64,000 bases of DNA from Numida meleagris (Eukaryota; Chordata; Aves; Galliformes; Numididae): positions 63,221,594 to 63,285,593 of the forward strand of contig NC_034413.1 in the NCBI RefSeq assembly GCF_002078875.1, given 5' to 3'. The notes under the pieces were generated by a model, which saw nothing but the letters and a program-made list of their open reading frames with translations, made no database searches and was not told the origin of the DNA. Below, in pieces: positions 22,410-35,520 of this stretch. How positions within the stretch are numbered: the first letter of the stretch is position 1; every line of letters begins with the position of its first letter. The position numbers and the translations under genes were made by a program.

Positions 22410-23103
22410 ACCAGCTGGAAGATGAAAGGACAGAGCGCAGCCCTGCTGAAAAGGACCTGGGGGTAGTGGTGGATGGCAGCTGGACATGAGCCAGCACTGT
22501 GCCCTCACAGCCCAGGAAGCCAACCGTGTCCTGGGCTGCATCCAAAGCAGCACGGCCAGCAGGGTGAGGGAGGGGATCCTGCCCCTCTGCTCTGTGCTGT
22601 GAGAGCTCACCTGGAGCACTGCATCCAGAGGTGGAGTCCTCAGTACAGGAGAGATGTGGACCTGTTGGAGCGTGTGCAGAGGAGGGCGACAGAAATGATC
22701 CCGGCGGGGAACAGCTCCCTGTGAGGACAGGCTGAGAGCTGGGGCTGTTCAGCCTGGAGAAGAGAAGGCTCTGGGCAGACCTGAGAGCAGTCAGTATTTG
22801 AAGGGGGGGCTGTAAGAAAGAAGAGGACAGGCTCTTTAGCAGGGTCTGTTGTGATACGATAAGGGGAAATGGTCTCAAACTAAAAAGGGGAGATTTAGAC
22901 TGGATATAAGGAAAAAGTTTTTTAGAAAACACTGGCACAGGTTGCCATAAGATGTGATGGATGCTGTGTCTTTGGAAACACTCAAGGTCAGGCTGCACAG
23001 GGCTCTGAACACCTGATGGAGCTGTAGGTGTCCCTGTTCATTGCAGGGGGGTTGGACCATGTGGCCCTTAAGGATCCCTTCTAACTCAAACGATTCTATC
23101 AGG
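22410..23103 (+). mobile_element. CR1 LINE 3' fragment, about 690 bp
   Basis: The longest CR1 copy here. It keeps the C-terminal part of the reverse-transcriptase ORF in degraded form (CTGAAAAGGACCTGGGGGTA, ATGAGCCAGCACTGTGCCC, a CTGGAGCACTGCATCCAG segment, GAGGAGGGCGACAGAAATGA) and the 3' UTR up to GGGTTGGACCATGTGGCCCT and GATTCTATC. Frames on both strands are broken by stops, so it is dead. A long antisense open frame (22998-22246) overlaps it and is an accident of its composition. Confidence 0.92.
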
Positions 23104-26100
23104 TTATCAGAATCCAACTGAGAGAGGTCTGTGCCATAGGACACTCAGGTCTCACCCCATACTCATGCCATCCTCTTGGCCCCTCCCAGTTACATTACCT
23201 CTGAAGCATCCAGAAATCCTTGTACTGGCAGCAAACCAGCAGAGCTAGGCCCAGGAGCAAGGGGCAGGTTGTGCTCCAGGCAGACAGCAAGGCACTGTGC
23301 TCAGCTGGGAGCACTTCTAGCACACAGCCTGACCAGAAAAAAGCCAGGTCTCATGCTCGGTAACAGGATTATGCAAGTAACGCTGGGATAAATGGAGCTG
23401 TAGCTAACAAGCAACTCCATGTAACTCCCCCTGAAGCTACAAATAGAGAAGAAAGGTTAATAATTGTCTGACTCAGCACTACGAGTTTTTCTGAGTCACA
23501 GTATCACAGAGGCAGTACCAGAAAGCCATATGCCGGACAAAGAAAGAAGGCAGAAGAATTTGTATTGTAGAGTTCTCTGGACTGAAAAATTGAATCCCTT
23601 TTCCTCCTTCCTTCTTATTTTACCGTTTGGTTATAATCTTTGTGGAAAAAAAAAGAAAGACTTGTTTCTTTATAGAGACCCACCGGTTAGCGTCAGCAAG
23701 GGGTTGCTGAGCTGTCCTGGCTTCCTGGGAATCTGCTTCTCCTCCGTGTCCTCTTCTGATGAAAGCTGGAATTTTGCTGTATTGTTTATGGTTTGGTGTT
23801 GCAACTAGAACCTGGGGCATGAACCTTCTGAACTTTGATTTGAACGTGATAGCAAATGGAGCTAATAACAGAGGTGGCCATATTCTGTTCTATGTACTTA
23901 AGGCGGAGTGTTTCATGAGGATGATCCAGGGTTGTAGCTTAAAGGTTTAATTAAAAAGGATTAAGACGGTTTAATGACGAAGATTTTTTTAATTTGTATT
24001 TATTTTTGTAGAAATCTTACATACAAGGCAGACACAGAACTGGTCCTGCTGAAGTACATAGGACTTCATATGTACTTAAAAATATATACATACCAAGCTA
24101 CATCACTGATGTGGACCACTGATCTATGACCAGCCTAAACCATGTCCTGAATTTTGTCTTACTGCTTTTTTCCTACAAATTTTGGACCCAAATTTCATCT
24201 GACTTTATAAATTTACCTCAGTAAGAATCTGTCCTCCACATTACAGAGAGACATAAATAAAATCTCAGCATTGTGTTTGTGTTTGCATTACTCCTTGTGG
24301 GTTTTTATTAGTCTTTTTTTTTTTTTTCTTTTTGCTCCAGTGATTCATTTATGAAAAAAGATGATGAGATTCAGGCTTCTGATGGTGTTTCCATTACCCA
24401 GGAATTGGAGTACTCTGAGCAGGCCAGGACTTGCATAAAGATAAACACACCTACGCAAAGTGAACACAAGTACTGTAAGCACAGAAAAATACTAGAACTT
24501 GTGTCCCATACTACTTACCTAGTAGACCTGCTGTGGATTTATGAGTCTTGTCACAATACTTTCTCCTCTGGCTTTTCTTGGAATAAAGCTTTTACAAGAA
24601 CTAAATGAATTAAAATCATGGGGAGTGTCAAAGTTAAAATATCATCCATACAGATACACAGATATGCACAGATAGATGCGTGTACATATAATTAGTAGCC
24701 AGTTCTTATGGAGATCTGATCTCATTCCATCCGATTAGATTATTTGATGTTTTTGATATTTAGTTTGAGTTTGGATCCCCAGGGTAGATGCTGGACTCCA
24801 GATAACACCAGCAGTGTATGAAAGTGCACCAGCTTCTCAGCTGCTCCCTGTCATTTTCTGAAATGTTTTTCCTGAGACTCTTATGAAGATCTTCCATTCT
24901 CAATAATTCAAAGCCGTGTGTCAGCTGCCAAAGATAGTGTAAAAAGAAGGGAATTTCATGCACCAGTCTTTTTGGGAGTAATCTGCTTATACAGTTTCTT
25001 GACTCCTAGCTCAATATTTCCTACATTTTTGGTGCAACAAATAATGATCATGTTTTATTCCAGATATTAAATTTTAGCTATGTATTATTAGACAGTTCAG
25101 TAGTAATTTGACGTGCTTTAAACCAGTACATGAGCCAAAATGAGTAATGTTTCATCATCAGATAACTTCTGCTGCTCCAGAAGAAGTGATCTCACCTTTG
25201 TAGCCAGCAGTGTTCTTACATCTTGTATCTTCAGATGAAACTTGGTTTCTTGTGGCCATGCTAGAGAAGTGGTACATTTACTATTTGCTCTCTAAGCAGA
25301 ATTTCAGTTGCCCTGGCTTCCTCTTTTGCTGTGTGGTAAAGAAGAAACTGTGCTCAAATTTTATTTTTCCTCTTCAGAAATAAGAAATCTCATCCTCATT
25401 TGGCAGAGAGATGCTTCAGATGCTTTACTAACATTTTATCGTCTGCCTCAGTAACAAATGTGCTGTCTATTTGGAAACACCGTGGCTTCCATTAGACCGT
25501 CCTATTCATTTGGCTCAAGTGGACAATAAAACATGCTGAATGACAGGGTGACACTGATGGCTACAGAGCTTTAGAGAAAGAAGGCATTCTGCCTCCTGCC
25601 TCTTCATCAGTTTTCCTATATCCCAGTGTACCCTACCCCTTTGTATTTTAATGGAGGCATGGCCCTTTTGATGTATTTCTATTACTTTTTAGTGATTAGC
25701 TCAGTGTAAAGCCTTGTCAGATAACACTGATTACATAATCTTTCCGAAGGGGAATGTGGGTACCAAGATCTCAAGGATTAGAACCCAGCTGCTGGAAAAT
25801 GTTGATGAAAGTGTTTTTGGTGAATTATTTTGCTGCATTGGAAAACTTGGTGAATCCTTTGGAAAAAAATATATTGCTGCCCTGAGCATAGATAGAAGAG
25901 GTGACTGAGAATCAGTGCCAAGTTCTAAAAATGGCCAGTCTGTGGCTCAGACTAGGGTATAAATTGGTGAGATAATGTATGTTGTATGGAGAAGGAGTCA
26001 ATTTGAAGTGTATTGGAAACACTCTCTCCCCTTCTCAGTAACTACATTTTATTCCTTAATTAGAGTCAGAAAGCAATGAGAGGCTTTGTGTTGGATGCAG

Positions 26101-29100
26101 TGGCATTCCTTACAGAAATCGGTTCATGAAGAGTTGACCACAAGCAGTTTGCTAAGAAGGTTTTCATGTTTTTTAAGGCAGAAGACTTAACACAAGATTG
26201 TTACAGAAATATACAGTGCTCCAGCCAACACATCCCTCACACTCTTGGTGATGTCTGCCTTGTGATCAGCCTCTACCTTCAGCAGGTCATATCTATGAGA
26301 CAGCAAGCTCTTTGAGAGAGACAGCATCTTTTCTCTATGTGTGAGCATCATCACGACATCTGGGAGCTATGGCTACATTTCTAGGACCAAACTGCGAATC
26401 TCTTAATTGTGGTAATAAGCTATTGCTTATCCAGATGACCTCTGTTTGCGATACAAATGACAATAAACAATAACAGCAGAAATAAAAACAGTGCATTTCC
26501 TTGGCTTGCCTCCCTTTCCTATTCCATGGGAGACATTCAAGTACCTCAAGATGGATAAAGGGTATAATACAGATGTATTGTGCTTGGAAGTGGTCATAAC
26601 GGCAGCACACGCAAGGTAGCTGTAAGTGAACTATCCTGAGGAATGATGATAGTGTGTGCTCAGAATGTTACATCTCTCCTCCTAAAATTACAGGCTATTT
26701 ACAACACCTCTTGGTCGAGTAGGGATTTATTTATGTTGCTGCATGTCCAGATAAATGTTAAATATGACGTCATGGCGTATTGCTCCATCTCTGCTTGAAG
26801 TTACAAGTGGCAAGACATACAGAACTTTCTTTTGTGACATTCCCATCTTCTGATACGTGTGAATTGATAGAAATAACCTTTTGTAATACCCACAATTTTC
26901 TGTAGTTCTAATTTTTATTGTGCCTGCTGCTTGAAAGATGATAAGACTTATTCATAGAATTCACACTCCAGTGGTTTGATAAATATATAACAGTCTGAAA
27001 AAGAGTTTCTTGGTGCAGTGCATGTTATTCATCAGGTCTTAGTTTTCCTCGGTTTGGGTTCTAAGGTTTATTCTTTTATTATTTTTATTTTTTTTTATTT
27101 GACGGTTTTGTCTGACTTCTCTGATCCTCTTCCTACCAGAATCTACAAGGAAAAATAGCACTTGGGACTACTAAAACTAAATATGGCGTGACAAAAAATA
27201 TGTTTATATACCTTTATTATATTATCTCTTATTCTCTATCTGACAAATGAGGAGGAAAGAATATTGTAAAGTGATATTCTATAGCAGGCACAATGCTTAT
27301 CAGTTATTTTCCTTTGACCTTCTGCCTCAGAAAATTAATTCACTTGAGCTGTTCGTACGCTAGAACATTAGGGAAAAAATAATGTTAGCACTAGTGAATA
27401 TAATCTCTGCAGGAAAGCTGGGCAATTATTCAGCGGTCTAATCTTATCTCTTGTTTCATTTTTATATGGCAAGCCTACATTTAAAGTATTAGATATACTG
27501 TGCTTCTGCTCGGTACCTTCAAAGCACAGTAAATAAATGCTGCTAAGTGCCACCATGAGTGAAGGAGCTTATAATGAGAAGTGTGAGTAGACATGTGTGC
27601 CATTCATCATCCTGCTCCGTCCGATATTGGGGCTCTTTTTATCAGCAGTATTCCTAGCAGTGTCATCACCTCTGGTATAAATCTTCTGTCAGTGTCTGTC
27701 GTCCCCGTGCCCTATTAAACTCATGCTCTCACATAATCACTGGATGACCTTTGGATGTCTTTCATTAACCTCCAACCCGAACCCTGCTGGCTTCTTGTTG
27801 GTAGGTAAATCTATAACACGACTTTTGCTTATGACTCAACCTTTGTCCTTGCTTAATAGTCCTGCCTTTCAAATTTATTTTTTTGTTGTTGTTGTTCTGG
27901 TGCAAAAAGATAGCTACAATCTTGAACAAGAGCTTGGGTTTCAAGGGTTGAAAAACAATGTTCACCTAGGTGTCTGCTAATAGACTTTCTCCTGTTTTTC
28001 CCCTGCTGCTTACTGAAGCTTGTTTGCTGTCAATTCAGGCAAGATGTTAGCCTTGCAAATCGTATTTTTGTTTCTGACAGAGGTTTGCTTTCTCTCAGCT
28101 GTTTTCTTCTTGCCGTGTTCCACTAATCAGGGGTTAGAGGTTGATTAATTCAAATTAAATTGTGCAGCTGTGACACAGTTCAGCCTAAGATTTCTGGTGC
28201 CAGAGATGACAGTAGCTATTACGCAGCAACAATAATAATAAAAAACAATAATTCAATATTTTATTCTGATAAAGTTTGATGTGGATTGGAAAGGCAGTAC
28301 TCCTGAGCTCTGTGTTGGCACGGTCTTACCGTTGAGCCCTGGACAAGCTACTGGCTTTTTCTGTGAATCATTCACTTCACTTCTAAAATGGGCCAAAGTA
28401 AAACTCTACTCTGCAGAGTGAAACATGAAAAATGGCTTCTATTTACGTAACTAATCTACTCTTGTGAGCTTGGGCATTTCGCTGATACTCTCATTAACCC
28501 TGCTCACTTAGGTGTGTGTGCAGAGGTATGAGTGGGCTGAGCTATATTTCCCCTCCCTCATCCCCACCTCCCCTTGTGAATGTGACTCTAATGACTGTTA
28601 ACAATAATTAGCCCTAATTAACTAAAATTCTTCGTGGCCGTATTCCTGCAAACCCACTGATGAAGCCAGTGTCCATGAGAGCGATTAATGTAAGTCAGAA
28701 TGAAAGTATGTGGGATGGCTTTTGCATTTTCTGCTGAAGTGCTGTAAATCATCCTTAGGCAATGTTGAAATAAAATTGGGTGACAGTATCTCCTCCTCAA
28801 CTTTATATATACTTTTAACAAGGGCATTCTAGAAGACTTGTAGACTCATAATTAATTCGACTAACTTGTGTAACAGCAGTGTTTCCTGAACCATATAATT
28901 CACACACGTTCACTAAATCCATGTCTCAGTGATTTCATTATCTAGAAAGCCAAAGCAAAATGCCAATAGTTTCTTTCCTGAGTTTTTCTCTCTCCATTTC
29001 TTTTTACTGTGCTCAAGTATGGCAAGTAAATTATGCTTCTATTTCCTGCTACAGTCTGAGGCTGTCTGCTCACAGTTGGAGGGCCCATCTCCTCTCAGCT

Positions 29101-32100
29101 CGTGACCAAGCAGCATCAAAACGGGGAAAATTTCAGGGAATTCAGAAGGGACAGATAAGCAGCTTGCCTCTTCTTTAATTTACTGTGTTTGATATAGGAT
29201 TTACTCGTTGTTGTCTGTGTTGTCCTCATTTCTACATTTTCTCCCTCTTCATTTTTTTTCTATGTGTAGATGTATCTCTTTTCAATGTCTTTGCCCCTGA
29301 AAAACAGCAAATAATCGCATTTTCACATTTGAGTTGGGTGGATCAAGCTGTCCAAAATCTCTGCAAGCACCTCATTGATGAGCCACAAAAACGTTACATT
29401 TCCCTGAGATGATCTGTAAAGTGCAGCATCCTTCTGTGTCCGCCAGGCATCTCCATCCTGAAATGGATTTGGCTTTGTTTCACAGATGCAGAGAAGAGAT
29501 CAAGTTGTGCCCAAAGGGACAGAGGTGGTTGAAGTGAATGCATAAACTTGGAAGAGATTTAGTCTTCTTTTAAGACCTTGTTCTGAATTCCTCACTCAGT
29601 TCTTCTAAGATGAGGAACTGGGACAAAGCGATTAATAGTTGTTGCCATTATTCTGTGTGCTCAGTGCTACCAACCCAGTACAATGCTGATGTGTGCAAAA
29701 TCCCCAGCCCAAGATGGGTGGTAGGTACGTGTACAAAGTAAGATGAATAAAGTCACAAAAACATGGGGGTAGAATGGGAAATAAAGGATTGGAAGAGGTT
29801 TTCAAGGTGAAATTTAGCTGAGTGCATTTGAAAACCTATGCAAAAAAAGTGGATTTTGAGGAGAAACCTATAGAGTGAGGAATCTGACATGTAGGTGGCT
29901 GGGTCCTAGAGACCTAAAAGGGCTCTGGTCTGGCTGGGGTGAAACAGAAGGTTTTTCACCAGTGATGACAACCGAGAGGACTTGGAATGACAGCAGCAAG
30001 GAAACACAAATGAGTGGTTAATTGTGTGACCTACAGGGAGCACTGGAAGACATTAATGGGTATAAAGAGGCCGTATTTCCATAAATGACCATTAGTCTTC
30101 TGCAAATGTTCCTTGAAATGTAAAGGAATGATTTTATCTCTCCAATTAATCATCCTGGAAATCCTCCTTCGTGTAATCTTGAAAACACCGGAGAGGACTT
30201 AGTATCAGCAAATGTTGCCAGATGTACAAAATGGCAGAGTAATGTGTTGCATAAAATGATTTTGGGTGGCAGAAACTGGAGAGCAAGCCAAGAATACTGC
30301 ACCAACATCTGAGCTTTTCTACAAGAGGCGTTGCCAGACTCGGGAGGGAGCACTGGATAATTTATAGGTTAACATTTTCTTTTTATGTGAATAGCATTTT
30401 TTCTCATTTATAGTTAATTAGGTTAAGCATGCATGGGGAGCGAGGGAGGAAGGACTTTCAGAGAGAATCTAAACGATTAGTAATTTGAATGAAGTAAAAG
30501 TATCTGCTGAAAGATGTAGCTCTGGAATTAAATACGTTGCTATAACAAGCCTAAGTATCAGATAGGAATTTTAAAGGTTCTTAGATTAATTATTGCAGCA
30601 GTATAAAAAGAGGTAGAGCGTATTTACAGATTTGGAATGTGGGTCCTTTTCACTAGCCGCTGCTGCATTATTTTGCCAGAGGAGCAGAAGTTATGTGTCC
30701 CACCACATCACAGGTCTGCATCTTTAGCACACATTTCTTTTCTTGGGTGTTCGGGCTCTCATATAGGATCAATCCAGGTAAGTTACAAAATAAAATGAAT
30801 GTTGATTTAAGTACTATATTTTTTCAAATCTTTTTCCTTGTATAAGATCCCCTTGACACTTCCTGGCTAGCTGGGCTGGTTTTTTTTTTTTTTTGGCAAA
30901 TTCCATGTCCACCTGTGGCCCCATGTGCTGGACACAGAGCTGCTGCCTTCCAGCACAGCTGCCATAAACCAGGCTGAATTTTTCAAGAAGGGCATTTTTG
31001 AAAAAATAGCAAAAAATACATTTCCAAATGTCATACCTTCCAGTGTATGCATATATATATATATATATATTTAAAACTCTCAGTGCAGTTTTTAACTAAT
31101 TCTTGGCTTCCTTTGCAGATTACCCGTAAGCACTGGGTAGTTTTTTGAATGTAAGCACATAAATCCAAGATGAAGCACTTTATTTGAGGGATCTGATGTA
31201 TGAGGTCTCCTAGCTGAAAAGTGCAGCACTTCTGAAAATCAGGCAGAACTTGGAGCTAGATGCTAAATATAGATTTAACAGTTTATCCCCTGACACCCAA
31301 ATAATTCAAGAAGTGAATGATTTATGATTTCAAGAACGGAATGATTATTTATACTGGGAAGCCCTACCATCTTTATTGCACATGAGCAGTTCCACATGGA
31401 GAGTTAGTTATTCAAAGTAGTTTCATGTTTGTGCTATGCCCATAAAAGTCAGTTTCTTTTTCTAGATCTTTAAAATATTCTAAAGGGACTGAATCTGAGC
31501 CCCAGAGAAGGTCAGAGAGAGATGAGCAACTAGTTCCCTTGTGTCTATTAGAAACATCCAGTGTGTACTGGCTTACCCAGCTGCAACTTACACTGCACTG
31601 AGCTGCAGCTGGCTCCAGCAAGCCCTTCACGTCCCCATCAGGTTGCAGCAGGGGCAGAAGTGTCAAAATTCCCTAATGAACACCTGGCAAATGCTCTGCC
31701 AGGAGCTCTGCTTTCAGGAGAACAGATTTGGATGCAAGCTCTGTGTGGGGGTAATAGGCTGTTTTTGCAGGGTAGGGTTTAATTGTGCAAGGGCTCATCT
31801 ATTGCCAATGTGATCACTGTGAGAAATTGTGATCCACCCTGTAGCCCACATATTTGTCCTGGCAACAGCATTGAGCAAAGGTACTAAAGGTGCCACTGGT
31901 GCAGCAAGAGTTGGCATTTGGGGCAACTTCCAGCTCCTACAGGGCAGCTCAGTGGAGCACTGCAGAGCTGTGGTGGAGCAGGCAGGGAGGTCACTGCTGC
32001 CTGAAGACCTGGCAAAGCAGCACGAGCTTTGCTGTATCTAATAGCTGCACCTCCAGAGTACGTCCTCAGCTCACCGTGGAGGCATTCCACCTCAGAAACT

Positions 32101-32133
32101 AATGGAACCTGTCCCTCGCACACGTGCTGGTTA
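23104..32133. other. Intergenic DNA
   Basis: Unique sequence with T runs (24314-24327, 30880-30894), a short (TTG)n near 27882-27897 and an (AT)10 tract at 31051-31070. No gene recognised. Confidence 0.6.
31051..31070. repeat. (AT)10 microsatellite
   Basis: Twenty bases of perfect AT dinucleotide repeat followed by TTTAAA. Confidence 0.9.
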
Positions 32134-32365
32134 TCGTAGAATCACAGAATCATTTGAGTTGGAAGGGACCCCTAAAGATCCTCTGGTCCAACCCCCCTGC
32201 AATAAGCAGGGAGATCCACAACTCGATCAAGGTACTCAGAGCCCCATCCAGCCTGACCTTGCATGTCTCCATGAATGGGGCATCCACCACCTCTCTGGGC
32301 AAACCGTGGCAGTGCTTCACCACTCTAATTGTAGAAAAACTTCCCTGTCTGTGTCTCCTTCCTAC
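32134..32365 (-). mobile_element. CR1 LINE 3' fragment
   Basis: Starts with the inverted tail TCGTAGAATCACAGAATCAT, then GGAAGGGACCCCTAAAGATC, CCAACCCCCCTGCAATAAGC and GGGGCATCCACCACCTCTCT. Its tail (TTGCAGGGGGGTTGGACCA in sense) closely matches the copy at 22410-23103, suggesting the same subfamily. Confidence 0.9.
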
Positions 32366-33806
32366 TTCTGTGGTGGAGCTGAGAGGAGATGGGATGCAGG
32401 AATACTGAGAACTGTGTGGCTCTGTGCAGCTGTGGCATCAACCTTGGGGTCTGCAGCAGTGGAATGACCAAGGCTGGGATCATCGCCATGTTCCCTCGAG
32501 AAACAGTGATTTCTCTGGAAGAAGGTGGCAGCATGTTAAAAAACGTAAGGGCAGCATTTTTTCATGCAAACAGTTGCTGTGAATATGGATAATGAGCTAT
32601 CTGCTGCTAGTTTTCTCTTTTCCTGGGTGGGAGGTAAAGAAGGAGAACTGGCTTTATGCTGAATGGGTGCTTGTGTGAAGCGGGTCTATGCAGCCATTTG
32701 TGAGCAGCTCGCAGACATCAGGAGTAAAGGTTCGTTACATCTCTAATTTTTTTCCTCCTTTGGGCAGGTGGCCTAACAGCCCAGCAGCTGATCCTACTTT
32801 TTAAATTTAATTTTAATTGAATGCACTGCTAGAGATGCCTTAAATTGACTCTTTTTGTTTAAATTTCCTAAGGGATTTTGCCCCAAGACCTCTCTCCTAG
32901 TGATAACTTATTCTGGCCAATGGTGCCAGCGCGTATTTATTGTATATCTGTGTCCCTTCTCTGGCTTCTGCTACCACGAGCACTGCAGTTGCTGATGACT
33001 AGAAAATTACTCGAGTGTGAACTGTTTCACTGTCTGTCACTTTCCTCATTAGGCTACTGAGAAAATATACCTACGACTCTGTCACACACAGCCCTCATTA
33101 GGTTAGCAGCACATGGAGATCATTGCCTTTTTTAAAGATGGCTGCAGGAAAATGGCTGTGCGGCTTGATATTCCTTGGTAATAAGTGGAAGCAGCAAAAG
33201 CAGGGCTCACTGCTTTCTTCTCTGAAATAATTGCATTGTTTGCAGAGTCTGATCAATGGGAGGAACCAGACGGGAGGCAGCGTGCAGTTTTGCTCCTCGC
33301 TGAGCAAAATGGGCAGAGGGTGCTCCAAGTAAGGCAGTGTGCTAAAGAGATGCGGGACACGAACACCCATTTTGGGCATCTGATTTTCCTTTTGCCTGTT
33401 AACCAGGAGGAACTCTTTCAAAGGTGGTGTGTTTTCCTTTGTGTGTCAATAAGGGTAAATCCAGGTCTATCACATGTGGCTGCAGCTGGTGGCAGTGAGG
33501 GAGTGGTGTATTCTGCACCCAATTCCTACTCAGGAGCCATTAGCCAAAGTAGCTTTAATTAATGTGCACATGGCTTTAGACAGGATTGCTGTCAAATGCT
33601 TGTGCTGAGCTTCTGCTAGAAAAGATGTGCTAAAGGATTGCATCTCTAAATAGTGCTGCTTTCTTTTTAACTCAGTTCTCCTTGGCAAAGTGGAACGTGC
33701 CACAGCCTTCTGTAGTATATGCTCTGAAATCAGTCCATTAACTCTTACGCGCTCTAGAAAGATGGGCATCTATTTGCATGCTGGGATTTCTTTATGTGAA
33801 GAATGC

Positions 33807-33826
33807 AAAATAAATAAATAAATAAA
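33807..33826 (+). repeat. (AAAT)n microsatellite
   Basis: Four tandem AAAT-type units plus flanking As. Confidence 0.85.
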
Positions 33827-35500
33827 AGAGCAGTTGTAGCTACTGATGAACTGCAACACGTGCCAACTGCTAGAGCAGCCACATAATCCCATGTGCAACA
33901 GAGCCACAGTGTTGAGTGGGACTGTTGTGTCAATGGGAACTGCTCCTTGCCTCACTTGAAAGCATGCTCCATAAAACTGCATAGAGCTGATTCTGCGGTG
34001 GCTGTTCCATGGCGGCTTCGATACAGCCTCCTGGTGCACTACTTTAATCTTTCACGCTTTCTTTATATGTATTCCTGTTATGGTCTTGAAGACCTGATGG
34101 GCATTTTCCACAAATCCTTTTGCCCTGAATCATGGTAGCAAAGCGTAGAGCAGTGTCTGGTTCCACATCACCCCCCAGTGCTGATGATCCACCTCTGCTC
34201 TGCCATGTATGTGTTATTTCACTAGCAGTGGCATAGAGGACCAGCGATGTCCTACAGTTGATTAGGTTTGTAGCAGATGTGTATCCCATAAGGGTAAGTT
34301 GATGAAAAAACTATGTAATTTTAGCTTATTTAAAGTTGATATCAAACTCCAAATTAATTTTGATGTTGGATATCATGTGCTTGACTTGCTCTGCATATAT
34401 TCAATTCCATATACATAAGATTCTTCTTGTTATCTGCATTTACAGATTCAAAGGCAATTAGCCCTGAGATTTCTAGAAATGTAGAAAAAGAAATGTTTGA
34501 ATTTTTATTTCTCACGAAGTTACTATTTTCTTTTTCATTTAAGTGGAACTGTAATTTCTCTTGAGGAACAGAAGAAAAATGTCTAAAAAAAGGATTCCCT
34601 CATGGGACTGGAGGCTGTGAAGGACCATTATCAAGAAAAAGAATATTTACTTGCGAGGCTGGTGGTTCAGACATTGTCTGAGAACATTGTGTGTGATGCT
34701 AAGGTACATGTGAGCTCAAGAAAAGGTTTAAACTTACATTTAGCCTATGTGAAAAGAGCCATTCCAGCACCAAAGAAATAGGTGTCTTCCCACTAAGTTT
34801 GCAGTCTAAGGAGGGTGGCTCTGACATCCAGCTACTGAGCAGCCATAGGATATGAGCCAACATCTTGATTTTCTTCCTTTCTGTCAGATTCACACCACTT
34901 TGGCGTGAGTCACACCGAATTCACACTGCTCACCCCAACACCCAAAGCCCAGCAGGATTCCACATGGCTCGACCAGCCTGGATAGAAGTTCCCACCCTGT
35001 GCTAACTTCATAATTGCCTTCAGCTTCATGGTAGCAATTAGTTTGCTTTTCCACACCTAACAGCTTCAGACACACCAACTTTTCAGGGAGATAATTCATT
35101 TACAACAATATTACTTAGTTCATCCAGCTGCTTGCTTATCTTATTAATGCCTAGGTACAAAAGACATTTTTCCCTTCATTCTGACAGGAATTCTTGCAGT
35201 CTCAGTGAGCAATTAGTATAAAAGAGCTGTCATGAGGAGATAGAACTAATACCAAAAATATCCAAGCCCAAACCTGTAAATCTTTAATGTCTGCAACTTT
35301 ACATTTTTTTATTCATTAGAAGATACATTATTAACCAAGAATTTTCTCCAAAATATGCCAGCTATTAAGTAAGAGCATTTCGTTAAAGGTTTCACAAATC
35401 AATTTTAATAATTCTCATTTAAATTAGAAGCATTATGTCATATTTCAGGAGATTGAAGATTATCCTCTTTCACATATGATGCTTCAAGAGTTGGTTGTTG

Positions 35501-35520
35501 TTTTTTTTTTTTTTTTTTTT
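35501..35520. repeat. T20 homopolymer
   Basis: Twenty consecutive Ts after a TTGGTTGTTG lead. Confidence 0.9.

Noticed and set aside
22246..22998. 250-codon open frame on the minus strand
   Set aside because: It is largely antisense to the CR1 copy at 22410-23103 and reads as low-information composition with no known protein match.
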